From Anaerolineae bacterium (GTDB lineage Bacteria; Chloroflexota; Anaerolineae; Aggregatilineales; Phototrophicaceae): DNA of 55,287 nt. The stretch is from contig JAJEGA010000095.1 in the NCBI GenBank assembly GCA_022820125.1, forward strand, positions 1 to 55,287. Reading direction: 5' to 3'. Shown here piece by piece: positions 8,416 through 20,281 of the stretch; position 1 is the first letter of the stretch, and each line of letters begins with the position of its first letter. A program made the position numbers and the translations under genes. Under the pieces are notes generated by a model. That model did no database searches, had not been told where the DNA came from, and was given only the letters and a program-made list of their open reading frames with translations.

Positions 8416-10485
8416 TTAAGAAATCGATGTCTGCGGCTGGACGAATGAGCGTTGACTAACGGCGCCGTTAATACGCGCCTTTGCTATCATTGAAAGCATG
8501 ATCTTGGCGTTCAACACTTCGCTCTGCCCTTGATCGCCGCCGCCTGCCTGCGCCTCTTCCTGCAGATATTGCATCTCGATGCGTTCATTTTCCAGGCGCG
8601 CCAGGCGCAGCTGCAACGCGCGGCTGACTAATTCGTCGCGATCGCTGTAGCTCGCTCCACCGCGGGGCACGCGCCTTCTGAATATATCGTCCAAGTCCAC
8701 CTGGAAGTTGCGCCTAATCGATCGGGATATCGCCTCGGGCGCCTCGATGAGTAGCGCTTCATACTCCGACTGAAGATCGTCGCCCAACACAGACTTGAGA
8801 TACTCCAGCGGCTCCCGGTCATCCTGCGCCATCGAGTCCTGCAGATGCGCCATCAGGATCCGGTATTGACTGCCCGTGAAGTCATCAACGCCGAGCGCGC
8901 GCAGCGGCCCACGCAAGAGATCGTCATCGCCGCGAGCCAACTCTCTTAATCGACGATTGACCAAATAGAGCATATTCGGATTCTTGAGCAGCAGGCTCAG
9001 ACAATACGGTTCGATAGCGCGGACGGGCTGCCGCCCAGCTGGACGCGAAGCCGCAGCGTCAGTTGAAGGCTCGCCGAATTCGCTCGTTTCCGCCGGGAAG
9101 GCTTCACCGTCGTCGTCCCAGTATTCCGGCGCTTCGCTGGGCGGCTGCTGCGCAGGCGCTCGACCGTCGTCGGGCTGTTTATCCCTCGCCAACGCAATCA
9201 GATCGCGTTCGCTAAAGCGTAAACGCCGCGCCAGCTTCTGGATATTCTCCTGCCGGTACAGGTTGTTCTCGGAAGCCGTCAAGATCGGCAGCAGCCGCAG
9301 CGCCGCCGCCTCGCGCTCTTGCACGCTTGAACCGTCCCTCAGCGGGTCCGTCTCCAAATCGAGCACAAAATCGGCGACGCCCTGCGCGCCTTCGACCAAG
9401 GCGCCCCAGGCTTCCGGCGATTGGCGAAGAAAGTCGTCCGGATCCTTGCCAGCGGGCACTTGAAGAATCCGCAGGTCGACCGACAGCCGGCCCGCATAAT
9501 CCCGCGAGAGCGCCTGGCGCGCCACCTCAAGGCTGCGGCGAGCGGCGCTCTGCCCCGCTTCGTCGGCATCCAGCGCCAATACGATTCTGCTGGCGATTCG
9601 CGGCGCCAGCAGCCGGACCTGCGGCTCCGTCATCGCCGTGCCCATCTGCGCAACAACATTATGGTAACCCGCTTGATGCGCCTGGATCACATCCAGGTAC
9701 CCTTCGACGACCACCGCCGCGCCGCTGTCGCGAATGGCGCGCCGGCCCATATCCAAGCCGAATAATAGACGACTCTTGTCGAATAAATTGGATTGAGGCG
9801 AATTGATGTACTTGGCGCTTTCATCAGCCCCGAGCGCGCGACCGCCAAAGCCGACCACCCGCCCGCGCTCATCGCGGATCGGTATCATCAAGCGATTGCG
9901 GAAGCGATCATAAACCCGTCCATTCTCATTCCGCACCGCCAATCCGACCTCGACGATGTCGTCCTCGCTGTAACCAAGACGGCGCAGCGAATTGAGCAGC
10001 CAGTTCCAGCTTTCAGGCGCGTACCCGAGCTGGAAAGTCCGAACCGTCTCGTCGCTCAAACCGCGGGCCTCGTGAACGTATCCGCGTACGGACGCGGCAT
10101 CGGCTTCTTGCAGCCGCTCGTGAAAGAACTCCGCCGCCGTATTGACCATCCCTCGCAGGGCGTCGCGCCGATCGCTTTCGCTCTTTTGTTCCGGCGTCTG
10201 CTGGCGCAGCGGCACGCCGGCTTCCGCCGCCAATTCGCTTAAAGCCTCTTTGAAGCCCCAGCCGTTGACCTTCTGGGCGAAGCTGAAAATGTCGCCGCCT
10301 TCGGAGCAGGCGCCAAAACAGTGCCAGCTCTGCCGCTCCGGATTGACGATGAAGGAAGGGGTCTTCTCGTTGTGAAAGGGGCAGCAAGCTTTGAAATTGC
10401 GCCCGGCTTTCTTCAGCGCGGGAACATGCCGCTGCACATAGCCGACGATGTCGATGCGAGATTTGATCTCATCCGTCACAGACAC
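8416..10485 (-). CDS. dnaG: DNA primase
   Basis: A 689-residue bacterial primase that makes RNA primers at the replication fork. The N-terminal CHC2 zinc domain has Cys35, His38, Cys56 and Cys60; the last pair is CFGAC, spaced C-x3-C instead of the common C-x2-C. The TOPRIM polymerase core contains VVVEGYLDVIQAHQAG (Glu) and LALDADEAGQ (Asp-x-Asp). The C-terminal part (about 430-689) is an acidic linker and the helicase-interaction domain. It is first in the operon with rpoD, and a TATAAT box lies about 30 bp upstream. Confidence 0.95.
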   Translation of the reverse strand: MSVTDEIKSRIDIVGYVQRHVPALKKAGRNFKACCPFHNEKTPSFIVNPERQSWHCFGACSEGGDIFSFAQKVNGWGFKEALSELAAEAGVPLRQQTPEQKSESDRRDALRGMVNTAAEFFHERLQEADAASVRGYVHEARGLSDETVRTFQLGYAPESWNWLLNSLRRLGYSEDDIVEVGLAVRNENGRVYDRFRNRLMIPIRDERGRVVGFGGRALGADESAKYINSPQSNLFDKSRLLFGLDMGRRAIRDSGAAVVVEGYLDVIQAHQAGYHNVVAQMGTAMTEPQVRLLAPRIASRIVLALDADEAGQSAARRSLEVARQALSRDYAGRLSVDLRILQVPAGKDPDDFLRQSPEAWGALVEGAQGVADFVLDLETDPLRDGSSVQEREAAALRLLPILTASENNLYRQENIQKLARRLRFSERDLIALARDKQPDDGRAPAQQPPSEAPEYWDDDGEAFPAETSEFGEPSTDAAASRPAGRQPVRAIEPYCLSLLLKNPNMLYLVNRRLRELARGDDDLLRGPLRALGVDDFTGSQYRILMAHLQDSMAQDDREPLEYLKSVLGDDLQSEYEALLIEAPEAISRSIRRNFQVDLDDIFRRRVPRGGASYSDRDELVSRALQLRLARLENERIEMQYLQEEAQAGGGDQGQSEVLNAKIMLSMIAKARINGAVSQRSFVQPQTSIS

Positions 10486-10515
10486 GAAGGGGCTCCCTGA
10501 TGAGATTGAGCATCA

Positions 10516-10544
10516 ATTATAAGGACGACCGCTCGCTTGCGCCA
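10516..10544 (-). promoter_or_regulatory. putative sigma-70 promoter for dnaG-rpoD
   Basis: On the minus strand a perfect TATAAT (10516-10521) sits 17 bp from a weak -35 (TGGCGC, 10539-10544). It would start transcription about 24 nt before the dnaG ATG at 10485. The -10 box overlaps one arm of a 9-bp inverted repeat (10519-10527). Confidence 0.45.
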
Positions 10545-10639
10545 TATTTTCGCGAGCGCTTAAGCAGGGTTATAAGCCGACGCTCAACTCGGCTTGACTA
10601 TAACCATTGACGGCTTCAGCGGCAATTCGGCGTCCTTAT
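10519..10639. repeat. nested inverted-repeat region between glyQS and dnaG
   Basis: ATAAGGACG at 10519-10527 pairs with CGTCCTTAT at 10631-10639. Inside are two further hairpins. One is CGCTCGC/GCGAGCG (10530-10536 with 10552-10558). The other is GTTATA-AGCCGA/TCGGCT-TGAC-TATAAC (10569-10604, 12 pairs with a 4-nt bulge). It could hold the glyQS terminator, a regulatory leader or a degenerate mobile element. Confidence 0.5.
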
Positions 10640-10668
10640 CTTCACGCGTGTAAAGAATTTATGAGGAG

Positions 10669-13668
<3,000 letters not shown>

Positions 13669-13710
13669 TCAAGTTCCTGACCGTAAGTTCGCCCAAACAT
13701 TCGCGCCAGC

Positions 13711-13739
13711 ATTATAGGAGCGAAGAACAGAATTGACGA
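13711..13739 (-). promoter_or_regulatory. putative sigma-70 promoter for glyQS
   Basis: Minus strand: -35 TCGTCA (13734-13739), 17-bp spacer, -10 TATAAT (13711-13716), placing the start about 36 nt before the glyQS ATG at 13668. Confidence 0.5.
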
Positions 13740-13845
13740 GTGCCGCCCGCGAAATCACGAGCCGCAATTGGCGCTCCCTCTCCCGAAGCGCCGTGTCTAA
13801 GCGCGGCTGTGCGTCGCCCAAATGCAAGATCCAAATATTACGGGA

Positions 13846-13866
13846 GAGCCACGTGCTCACCCCTAC
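13846..13866. repeat. isolated fragment of the mobile-element palindrome core
   Basis: GAGCCACGTGCTCACCCC with one change matches the right arm of the family 1 element core (20103-20120) and the family 3 element (6011-6028). No termini are found around it. The rest of the 228-bp gap 13669-13896 holds only the glyQS promoter. Confidence 0.45.
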
Positions 13867-13896
13867 GGCTTTTCGTCCAGGGGGAGATGGAGAAGC

Positions 13897-14970
13897 CTAC
13901 CCGCCGCTCTCCGCAGTCGACGCGTCTTCCGCCTCTGGCGCCTTAACCAGATCGGCGCGGCTGAGGTCGTTGAAAGCGTTAAACACCGTATCCCGCACGA
14001 GCACATGGTATTCAGCGTCTGAGGACTTGAGCGCGACGCCGTCTTCCAGTTCAGCGCCGAAGCTTAAGGTGTAGGTTTCTTCCCTGTACGCCGGTTCCGC
14101 GTCAAGCGTTTCATCAGCGCCGGATTCGTCATCGCTCGCTGCCGATTCGTCCGCCGCGTCGGCTTCAGCTGGTTCATCCACTTCGACCAGCTTGCGATAG
14201 CGCACTTCGACCGTGACCCGCGGATCAGCCAGTTCATACTCGTCCAGCGCGCCCAGCCCCAGCGGCTCCAGCAAGCGAATCGTCGTCGCATTGCGCAAGA
14301 TGATCGGCGTCTTGGTATCGTCATAGGCTTCATCCGCGCCCAAATCAGTGTAGATCATGCCGTCGTCTGTACGCGTGAAGTGGAAGTTGCCATTGGCGTT
14401 CTGAACGTTGATCGCCAGCGCGTCATCTTGCGCCAGGCTCACATAGCTCGAATCAATCCAGGTTGATATCTGCGTGGACAGCTCCCAAGAATTTAGTCCC
14501 AAGCCGAGGTAAACATTGTCCTCCCCAGCTCGCCGCAGGTACACCGTATCAGCGCCGCCGCTGCCGCCGAGGTAAAGCACGGCGCTCGCGTCGTTACGCC
14601 CGAGCGTGATCTTCCGTCGGAAGTCTGCTTCTCCTACTTCCAGACGCGCAAAGTTCGCCTGATTCGTCGCCACCAGTCGCCGCGTATCCAATCCCGCGAT
14701 CTTGTCCAAAATCGCTTCGACCTTGTCGCCGTCCACCGGGAAGTCATCGGCGCCGGGCAGCGCCCAGCCATCGCCCTTCCGCGCGACCGTCACTTCATTG
14801 CCCAAGTCGTCTGTGAAATGCAGCCGATCGATATCGGCGACAGTCATGTTGGGCAGGATCAGTTCAATCGCTCGCGCTTGTTCGCCAGCGGATGTCAAGA
14901 CCGCGATAGCGAGCAAGACCAACTGAACAAGCAAAACGACGACGAGCAAGACATTGCTGCGGCTCCACAT
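13897..14970 (-). CDS. DUF4340-type membrane-anchored protein of ABC operon
   Basis: A 357-residue protein with one N-terminal membrane anchor (residues 6-28, VLLVVVLLVQLVLLAIAVLT) and a large beta-rich outer domain. Repeated motifs such as VTVARKGDGWALPG, DFPVDGDKVEAILDKIAGL and RRLVATN are characteristic of the DUF4340 family. Residues 270-300 are an acidic Asp/Glu/Ala-rich insert. Its ATG overlaps the stop of the GldF-GldG fusion (TAATG), so the two are translationally coupled. Exact function unknown; DUF4340 genes usually accompany GldA/F/G-like ABC systems. Confidence 0.75.
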   Translation of the reverse strand: MWSRSNVLLVVVLLVQLVLLAIAVLTSAGEQARAIELILPNMTVADIDRLHFTDDLGNEVTVARKGDGWALPGADDFPVDGDKVEAILDKIAGLDTRRLVATNQANFARLEVGEADFRRKITLGRNDASAVLYLGGSGGADTVYLRRAGEDNVYLGLGLNSWELSTQISTWIDSSYVSLAQDDALAINVQNANGNFHFTRTDDGMIYTDLGADEAYDDTKTPIILRNATTIRLLEPLGLGALDEYELADPRVTVEVRYRKLVEVDEPAEADAADESAASDDESGADETLDAEPAYREETYTLSFGAELEDGVALKSSDAEYHVLVRDTVFNAFNDLSRADLVKAPEAEDASTAESGG

Positions 14971-17900
14971 TATTCGCCTCCTTCAATGGATTTGGCTGCG
15001 CTTTCAACCCATTCATTTTCGTCGCCCACGCGCTGGAGGCCACGTTCCGGCGGTATCAAGTCCAGCGGCTTTTCCGCCCGGCGCTGCATCTGCCAGACGA
15101 CAGCGATCAGGATCAAACCGATGATGGCGACGGCGTAATTGATCAGCACCCAGCGGTTTTGCGCTTCCGCGCTAATCGCGGGCAGGATTCGCGCCACACT
15201 CCCCCGGCTGCGAATGGATGCCAGCGACGCGTCTTCCGTGAACCAGTCGATCGCGTTGGCAATCAACTGCAAGTTGCTGACGAAGCGATCGCCGGCGAAG
15301 TTGGCTGATATTTGATAAACCGTGTCGTTGACGAACTCGGAGCTGCCGAGCACAATCATGCGCGTGCCGGCCGGAGAGCGCTCGATTAAGCCAATTGGCT
15401 CAGCTGAGGGATCATCGCCCGCTTCCGCCGCCGCTTCAAAAGGCGACGGCTTATCGATGAAGTAACTGCTGAATGACGACTCGACCGCGACCGCCAGCGG
15501 GAAAGAAGCCAATTCATCGCTGACCGGGAATCCAAATTCGGGATAAATCTCCAAATCCGGCTGCGGATTCGCCAAGGTCGTCTCCCAAGAGGCGTCGCTT
15601 GAGCGAATCAAGGTCGTGACGCGGGCATCGGTCAGTATCGATTCATCGAGGCTCAGGGGCGACGCCCAGCTCATCGTCGCCAGCGGCAAGCTGTTGACCA
15701 CCGTGCTGTCTGCATCGAGACCATTCGCGCGCACATCAATGAAGAAAGGGTAATCCAGCGCTTGAATCTCGGTGACGATCATATCGCCGACATCTCTTTG
15801 CGTCTGCATTGGGAAGGGCGCGTTCTGATAATCCATCACCAGGCTGTCGCCGATGATGATGCCGTAGCTCTCCAGCAGATCCTCGATGCCGCCTTCGTTC
15901 GGGTCGAGCAGCAGCGTCCCGGCATAGGGATCGACGCCCAGCCGATAATGCCCGGCCGCCACCACGAGCGCCCCGCCGCGCATGACGTATTGATCAATCG
16001 CGAATCGCTGCGTATCGGTCAAGCTATGCGGCGACATCAATATCAGCGCATCCACATCGGTCCCAATCCGCCCCTCTTCCAAGGTCACTCGCCGCAGTTC
16101 GTAGGCCTCGCGCAGGGTTCCTTCAAGGATGCTGTATTGCTGCAGGCTTGGCATCGCCTGCCCAAATTGATCAACCGTCTGCGCTGGCGGCGTCCACAAG
16201 CCGATCACCTTCAAGAAGCCGGACGACGAGCGTTTCAGCGCCGCTTCAATCGCGCCGCGAATCTCCGCCTGGCTCAGATCGCCCGAGGGGTAGATCACCT
16301 GAATTTCGCCGCCCGCTTCGACAACCAGATGCAAGTAGAATACATCCGCAGAGAAGAAGCTCACCGGCACGGCTTGTATCTGATAGCGGTCGAATAGCTC
16401 CTGTTCGCTGATAGGGGCGTCAGGCGCGGACATGTCGACCACGGCGAATTCCACGCTGCCCGTGTTGGCTTCGGCGATCTCCGCGGTCACGTCCTGCATC
16501 GTCTCGCTGACCTCGGCCATGGTCGGTGGCATAGTTGCGGACGAGGTGTAGAGCGTCAGCTTCGCCGGTTCATCAAGCGAGGCGAGCACCGCCTCTAAGC
16601 TCTGGAAACCGTAAACCACGCGCTGGATACTGCTCGTCAAATCGTATTCCAGATTTCGCAGCCGCACCTCCATGCCCAGCGGCGTATCAACCAATTCGAT
16701 AACTTCGGAGAAATTAAGCGCCGCGCTCTGGTCGCCATAAGCGATCAGCACGTCAAAATACACATTCACCAGCGACATGCCGCCGCGATCATTGGTTTGC
16801 AGCGGCGTCGGCCGAATGCCATGGATCTGATTCGCCTCGCGTTCCAATTCCGGGTCCGTCAGCGGATCGATGAATTCCAATTGCAAACTCCCGTTGGACG
16901 CCAGTTCGTATTCACGCAGCGTGTCCTTGATGCGCGGAACCAGCGGCGCCAGCAGTGGATGGCTCTCCTCGCTGAAATACCCGCGGATCAGCAGCGGCTC
17001 CTGCAAGCCCGCCAGCAGATCCCGCGTGACATCGGAAAGGCTGTATTCGCTGTGCTGCGTCAAGTCCAGGCGGGCGGCTTTCGCCGGCGCGATCAACAAG
17101 TTGAAGACGAGCAGATTCAGCCCCAAAAGCGCGAGACCGACGGCGCCATTAAGCCGATGCGGGCGCAGATGCGCGCCCCGGCTCCAGCGCTTGCTATCCA
17201 ATGACAGGATGTTCAGCGCCAGGAAAAAGATAGCGAGCGAAAGATAATAGACGAGATCCCGCAGGTCGATGACGCCGCGTTCAATGCTCTCAAAGCGGCT
17301 GCCCGTGCCGAATTTCCGCAGCAGATCGCCCGCCCCCGCGCCAAACAAGTCGGTAACAACCGGCGAGCCGATGGCCTGCAGCAAGCCGCAGATGAAAGCC
17401 GCGCCAATCAGCGCAACCAACTGATTGTCCGTCCGCGAAGAGACAAAGAGGCCGATGGCGATATAACTTGAAGCCAGCAGCAGCGCCGCCAAGTACCCGC
17501 CGATGACGGGCCCCCAATCGAGGTTGCCCAGCGATTGCACCGTCAGCGGCAGGAAGAGCGTCAGCCCCAGCGCCAGCGCGACCAGCGCCAATGCCGAGAG
17601 AAACTTGCCGGCGACCAATTCGCTAAGCCGCACCGGCAGCGTCAGCAGCACTTGCAGGTTGCCGCTCTCTTCCTCGCGGCTCCATTGATGCATCGTCAGC
17701 GCCGAGACCAGCAGAATCATCAGCAGCGGCATCCATTCAAACAGCGCGCGCGCATCAGCGACGCCGCGCGCGAAAAATGAATCGACCCAGAAAAACACAA
17801 ACAGCGTCAGCACCAGAAATACGCCTACGAAGATCAGCGCCATCGGCGACCCGAAGTAGAGCTTCAGTTCCTTGCCCGCTATCGACAATATCTTCTTCAT
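14970..17900 (-). CDS. ABC-2 permease fused to GldG-like auxiliary domain
   Basis: A 976-residue fusion. Residues 1-240 form an ABC-2/GldF-like permease with six hydrophobic segments and a start typical of the family (IAGKELKLYFGSPMALIFVG). A further membrane pass near 250-275 leads into a large outer GldG-type domain (SEYSLSDVTRDLLAGLQEPL, ALILMSPHSLTDTQRFAIDQ, GGALVVAAGHYRLG). A final transmembrane helix lies at about 925-945 (VLINYAVAIIGLILIAVVWQ). Strong Shine-Dalgarno GGAGGG precedes ATG 17900. It should form a membrane complex with the ATPase at 17910 and the DUF4340 protein. The substrate is unknown; in Bacteroidota homologues serve gliding, which is not implied here. Confidence 0.82.
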   Translation of the reverse strand: MKKILSIAGKELKLYFGSPMALIFVGVFLVLTLFVFFWVDSFFARGVADARALFEWMPLLMILLVSALTMHQWSREEESGNLQVLLTLPVRLSELVAGKFLSALALVALALGLTLFLPLTVQSLGNLDWGPVIGGYLAALLLASSYIAIGLFVSSRTDNQLVALIGAAFICGLLQAIGSPVVTDLFGAGAGDLLRKFGTGSRFESIERGVIDLRDLVYYLSLAIFFLALNILSLDSKRWSRGAHLRPHRLNGAVGLALLGLNLLVFNLLIAPAKAARLDLTQHSEYSLSDVTRDLLAGLQEPLLIRGYFSEESHPLLAPLVPRIKDTLREYELASNGSLQLEFIDPLTDPELEREANQIHGIRPTPLQTNDRGGMSLVNVYFDVLIAYGDQSAALNFSEVIELVDTPLGMEVRLRNLEYDLTSSIQRVVYGFQSLEAVLASLDEPAKLTLYTSSATMPPTMAEVSETMQDVTAEIAEANTGSVEFAVVDMSAPDAPISEQELFDRYQIQAVPVSFFSADVFYLHLVVEAGGEIQVIYPSGDLSQAEIRGAIEAALKRSSSGFLKVIGLWTPPAQTVDQFGQAMPSLQQYSILEGTLREAYELRRVTLEEGRIGTDVDALILMSPHSLTDTQRFAIDQYVMRGGALVVAAGHYRLGVDPYAGTLLLDPNEGGIEDLLESYGIIIGDSLVMDYQNAPFPMQTQRDVGDMIVTEIQALDYPFFIDVRANGLDADSTVVNSLPLATMSWASPLSLDESILTDARVTTLIRSSDASWETTLANPQPDLEIYPEFGFPVSDELASFPLAVAVESSFSSYFIDKPSPFEAAAEAGDDPSAEPIGLIERSPAGTRMIVLGSSEFVNDTVYQISANFAGDRFVSNLQLIANAIDWFTEDASLASIRSRGSVARILPAISAEAQNRWVLINYAVAIIGLILIAVVWQMQRRAEKPLDLIPPERGLQRVGDENEWVESAAKSIEGGE

Positions 17901-17909
17901 GGAACCCTC

Positions 17910-18824
17910 CTAGGCGCTGGTCGCCAGCTGATTGAAGAAGGCTTCGAGCGTGACGGCGTCGCGGCGCAGCTCCCGCAGGCGCCAGTTGTTCTCGCGCGCA
18001 ATGTTGTATATCCGCGGCGTGATATCGTCCGCGCTGACGATCCGGTAGGCTGGGTAATCATCAGCTGAGCGCATCCGCTGCACTTGCGAGATGCCCCCCA
18101 GCGACGCCAGCGCCGGCGCCACCTCATCGTTGTCCTTTTCGAGGACCAACACGGCGTCATTGCTCATGCTCAAATCGCGCAGGCTTTGATCGGCTTTGAC
18201 TTCGCCGTTGATGATGATAATCACCCGGTCGCAAATCGCTTCGACCTCGGACAGAATATGCGACGAAAACAAGATGGTGCTTTCCCGCGCCAGCAACTTG
18301 ATCAAGGCGCGAATTTCGACAATCTGCGTCGGATCCAAGCCCACTGTCGGCTCATCCAGGATGAGAAAGGGCGGCTTGTGCAGGATCGCCTGCGCCAAAC
18401 CAACCCGCTGGCGCAGCCCCTTGCTCAAGGACGCGATCGGCCGCGTCAGATAATCTGTTAAGCCGGCGCCATAAACCGCGTCCGAAAGCAGCGGCAAGAG
18501 ATCACCGGCGCTTATGCCGCGCAGATCGGCTAGCATCGAAAGATAAGCCTGAACCGAAAGCTCAGGATATAGCGGCGCATTCTCCGACAGATAACCGATT
18601 CTCGCCTGCACCGCATGCAGATCGGTCAAGACATTCAGCCCGTCAATCTCGACCAGCCCTTCATCCGGATGCAAGAAACCGGTGATGATCTTGATCGCGG
18701 TCGATTTGCCAGCGCCATTGGGACCCAGCAGACCAACAATCTCCCCCGGCTGAATATCGAAGCTCACCTCATGCAGCGCTCGAATGCTGCCATAGCGCTT
18801 GGAAATGTTTAGCGCTCGAATCAA
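17910..18824 (-). CDS. ABC transporter ATP-binding protein (GldA-like)
   Basis: A 304-residue ATPase: Walker A GPNGAGKST near 36-44, signature LSKGLRQRVGLAQAI, Walker B FLILDEPTVGLD and a switch histidine (FSSHILSEVEAI). The C-terminal 80 residues form the extra domain usual in ABC-2 type exporters. The start is TTG 18824, set by AGGAGG six bases upstream. It is the first gene of the three-gene operon, 9 bp before the permease fusion. Confidence 0.9.
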   Translation of the reverse strand: MIRALNISKRYGSIRALHEVSFDIQPGEIVGLLGPNGAGKSTAIKIITGFLHPDEGLVEIDGLNVLTDLHAVQARIGYLSENAPLYPELSVQAYLSMLADLRGISAGDLLPLLSDAVYGAGLTDYLTRPIASLSKGLRQRVGLAQAILHKPPFLILDEPTVGLDPTQIVEIRALIKLLARESTILFSSHILSEVEAICDRVIIIINGEVKADQSLRDLSMSNDAVLVLEKDNDEVAPALASLGGISQVQRMRSADDYPAYRIVSADDITPRIYNIARENNWRLRELRRDAVTLEAFFNQLATSA

Positions 18825-18915
18825 ATTCCGCCTCCTGTCTCTTCACCGAAGCCCTGGATGTCGCGCGATCGGCGCCGAATTTCAATCCGCCATAATAAAA
18901 TTCAGACGGAAAAAA

Positions 18916-18945
18916 TCCATACAAAATCTTTTATCAATTTGTAAA
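18916..18945 (-). promoter_or_regulatory. possible promoter for the ABC operon
   Basis: In the A+T-rich gap before the ATPase gene the minus strand has TTTACA (18940-18945), an 18-bp spacer and TATGGA (18916-18921). Moderate match to the sigma-70 consensus. Confidence 0.35.
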
Positions 18946-18956
18946 ATCTGCGCGAA

Positions 18957-19904
18957 TCAAGCGGGAATCGTTTCGACGCGCGTCTTTCGCAAAATCTCCT
19001 GATAATGACTGTAGGGAAACTGGGCGCCGCCCGCGTACATCGCGTTGACCGTTCCTGCCGCCACGCCGCAGCGCAATGCCTCCGCCAAGCCTGCCCCGTC
19101 CGCCAATGCGCTGACAATGCCCGCATGCAAGCAATCGCCGCTGGCCACCGGATCAATCGGCTGTATCGCCGGCGGCGTCGCTTTGACCACCAGGCCCTCC
19201 GCCGCCAGCAGCGCCCCCTCCGCGCCCAACGATACAACTACAAGGCTGATGCCGTCAGCGATTAATCTTCCCGCCGCCGCTTCAATATCGCGCCGCCGCA
19301 GCAGCGCTATCCCGAGCGCCGCCGCGATCTCTTCGCGATTGACCTTGATGGCGTAAGGTCTCGCCCGAATCGCGTTCGCCAGCGCGGTCTTGCTGCTATC
19401 CACCCAGACGCGCGCGCCCATTGCCTTCAAGCGCCTGATCAGCTCAATAGGCGCATTGCCCGGCGCGCCCAGCGGAATGCTGCCGCAAAGACAAACGGCG
19501 CTGACATCATCGCGCTCGGCTGTACGGCAGATGTCGTCGGCGAGCGCCTGCCAATCCGCCGGTCTGATGCGACCGGCTTCGTTGATCACGGTCGATTCGC
19601 CGTCTCGGTTTGCGATTATGGTGCAGGTGCGCGTTTCGCCGTCAAAGCGCGTCCACGCGGCTTCATAGCCATCTTCTTCCACCATCGCCGCCACCATGCG
19701 CCCGGTATGCCCGCCGAGCAGCCCCATCGCCAGCGGCTTCCCGCCCAGAATGTTAACCGCGCGCGCGACATTCAAGCCCTTGCCTCCAGGCACAGCGATG
19801 GCGCCATCAATGCGCGAAATATGGCCGATGGCGAAATCCGGCACGACCATCGTTCGATCCAAGGCGGCATTGGGCGTCACACATAGAACTGTCTCTCGCT
19901 TCAT
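18957..19904 (-). CDS. PfkB-family sugar kinase, 1-phosphofructokinase type
   Basis: A 315-residue ribokinase-fold kinase. The N-terminus CVTPNAALDRTM and PGGKGLNVARAVNILGG match the 1-phosphofructokinase/tagatose-6-phosphate kinase branch. The C-terminal ATP/anion-hole motif is PVASGDCLHAGIVSALADG with the catalytic Asp retained (usual form GSGDS). ATG 19904 (MKRETVLCVTPN) is preferred over an upstream ATG that adds 20 residues. No PTS gene is adjacent, so the phosphosugar substrate is uncertain. Confidence 0.82.
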   Translation of the reverse strand: MKRETVLCVTPNAALDRTMVVPDFAIGHISRIDGAIAVPGGKGLNVARAVNILGGKPLAMGLLGGHTGRMVAAMVEEDGYEAAWTRFDGETRTCTIIANRDGESTVINEAGRIRPADWQALADDICRTAERDDVSAVCLCGSIPLGAPGNAPIELIRRLKAMGARVWVDSSKTALANAIRARPYAIKVNREEIAAALGIALLRRRDIEAAAGRLIADGISLVVVSLGAEGALLAAEGLVVKATPPAIQPIDPVASGDCLHAGIVSALADGAGLAEALRCGVAAGTVNAMYAGGAQFPYSHYQEILRKTRVETIPA

Positions 19905-19978
19905 GTCAAGTTCCCGTCGCAAGGGCGTCAGTCGAAACTTACACCAGGCGGCTTGTCTCATCAAGACGGCGCTTCCCC

Positions 19979-20176
19979 GGTAGTGTATCGAAGTCGGTTG
20001 GAATTCACGTCAAGCGTAATATTCTTTCAGCGTCGAGATCATCCTTTAGCGAAAATAGTAGGGGCGATTCTGTGAATCGCCCGCCGGAGATTATCAAGTG
20101 GGCGAGCCACGTGCTCGCCCCTACAGATGCTTGAATGATGATGTTTTCTATATTCAACCGCAATGGATACACTTCC
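19979..20176 (+). mobile_element. 198-bp MITE-like element, family 1, copy 2, with 8-bp target duplication
   Basis: Complete copy. Ends: GGTAGTGTATC at the left and, in reverse complement, GGAAGTGTATC at the right; TCGGTTG recurs a little inward on both arms. The direct repeat GCTTCCCC flanks it exactly (19971-19978 and 20177-20184). The core carries the same pair of hairpins as copy 1. No ORF. Confidence 0.92.
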
Positions 20177-20281
20177 GCTTCCCCCACGCTGAGGGCGCGG
20201 CATCGCCTCCGACTATGCCAGCGCCGATGGGCAAGTTAAAATGCATGGCGGCATCCGGACCAGGCGAACACAACTCAAGCC

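Noticed and set aside
13669..13896. T-box leader for glyQS
   Set aside because: The distance from promoter to start is about 36 nt, too short, and no T-box sequence is present.
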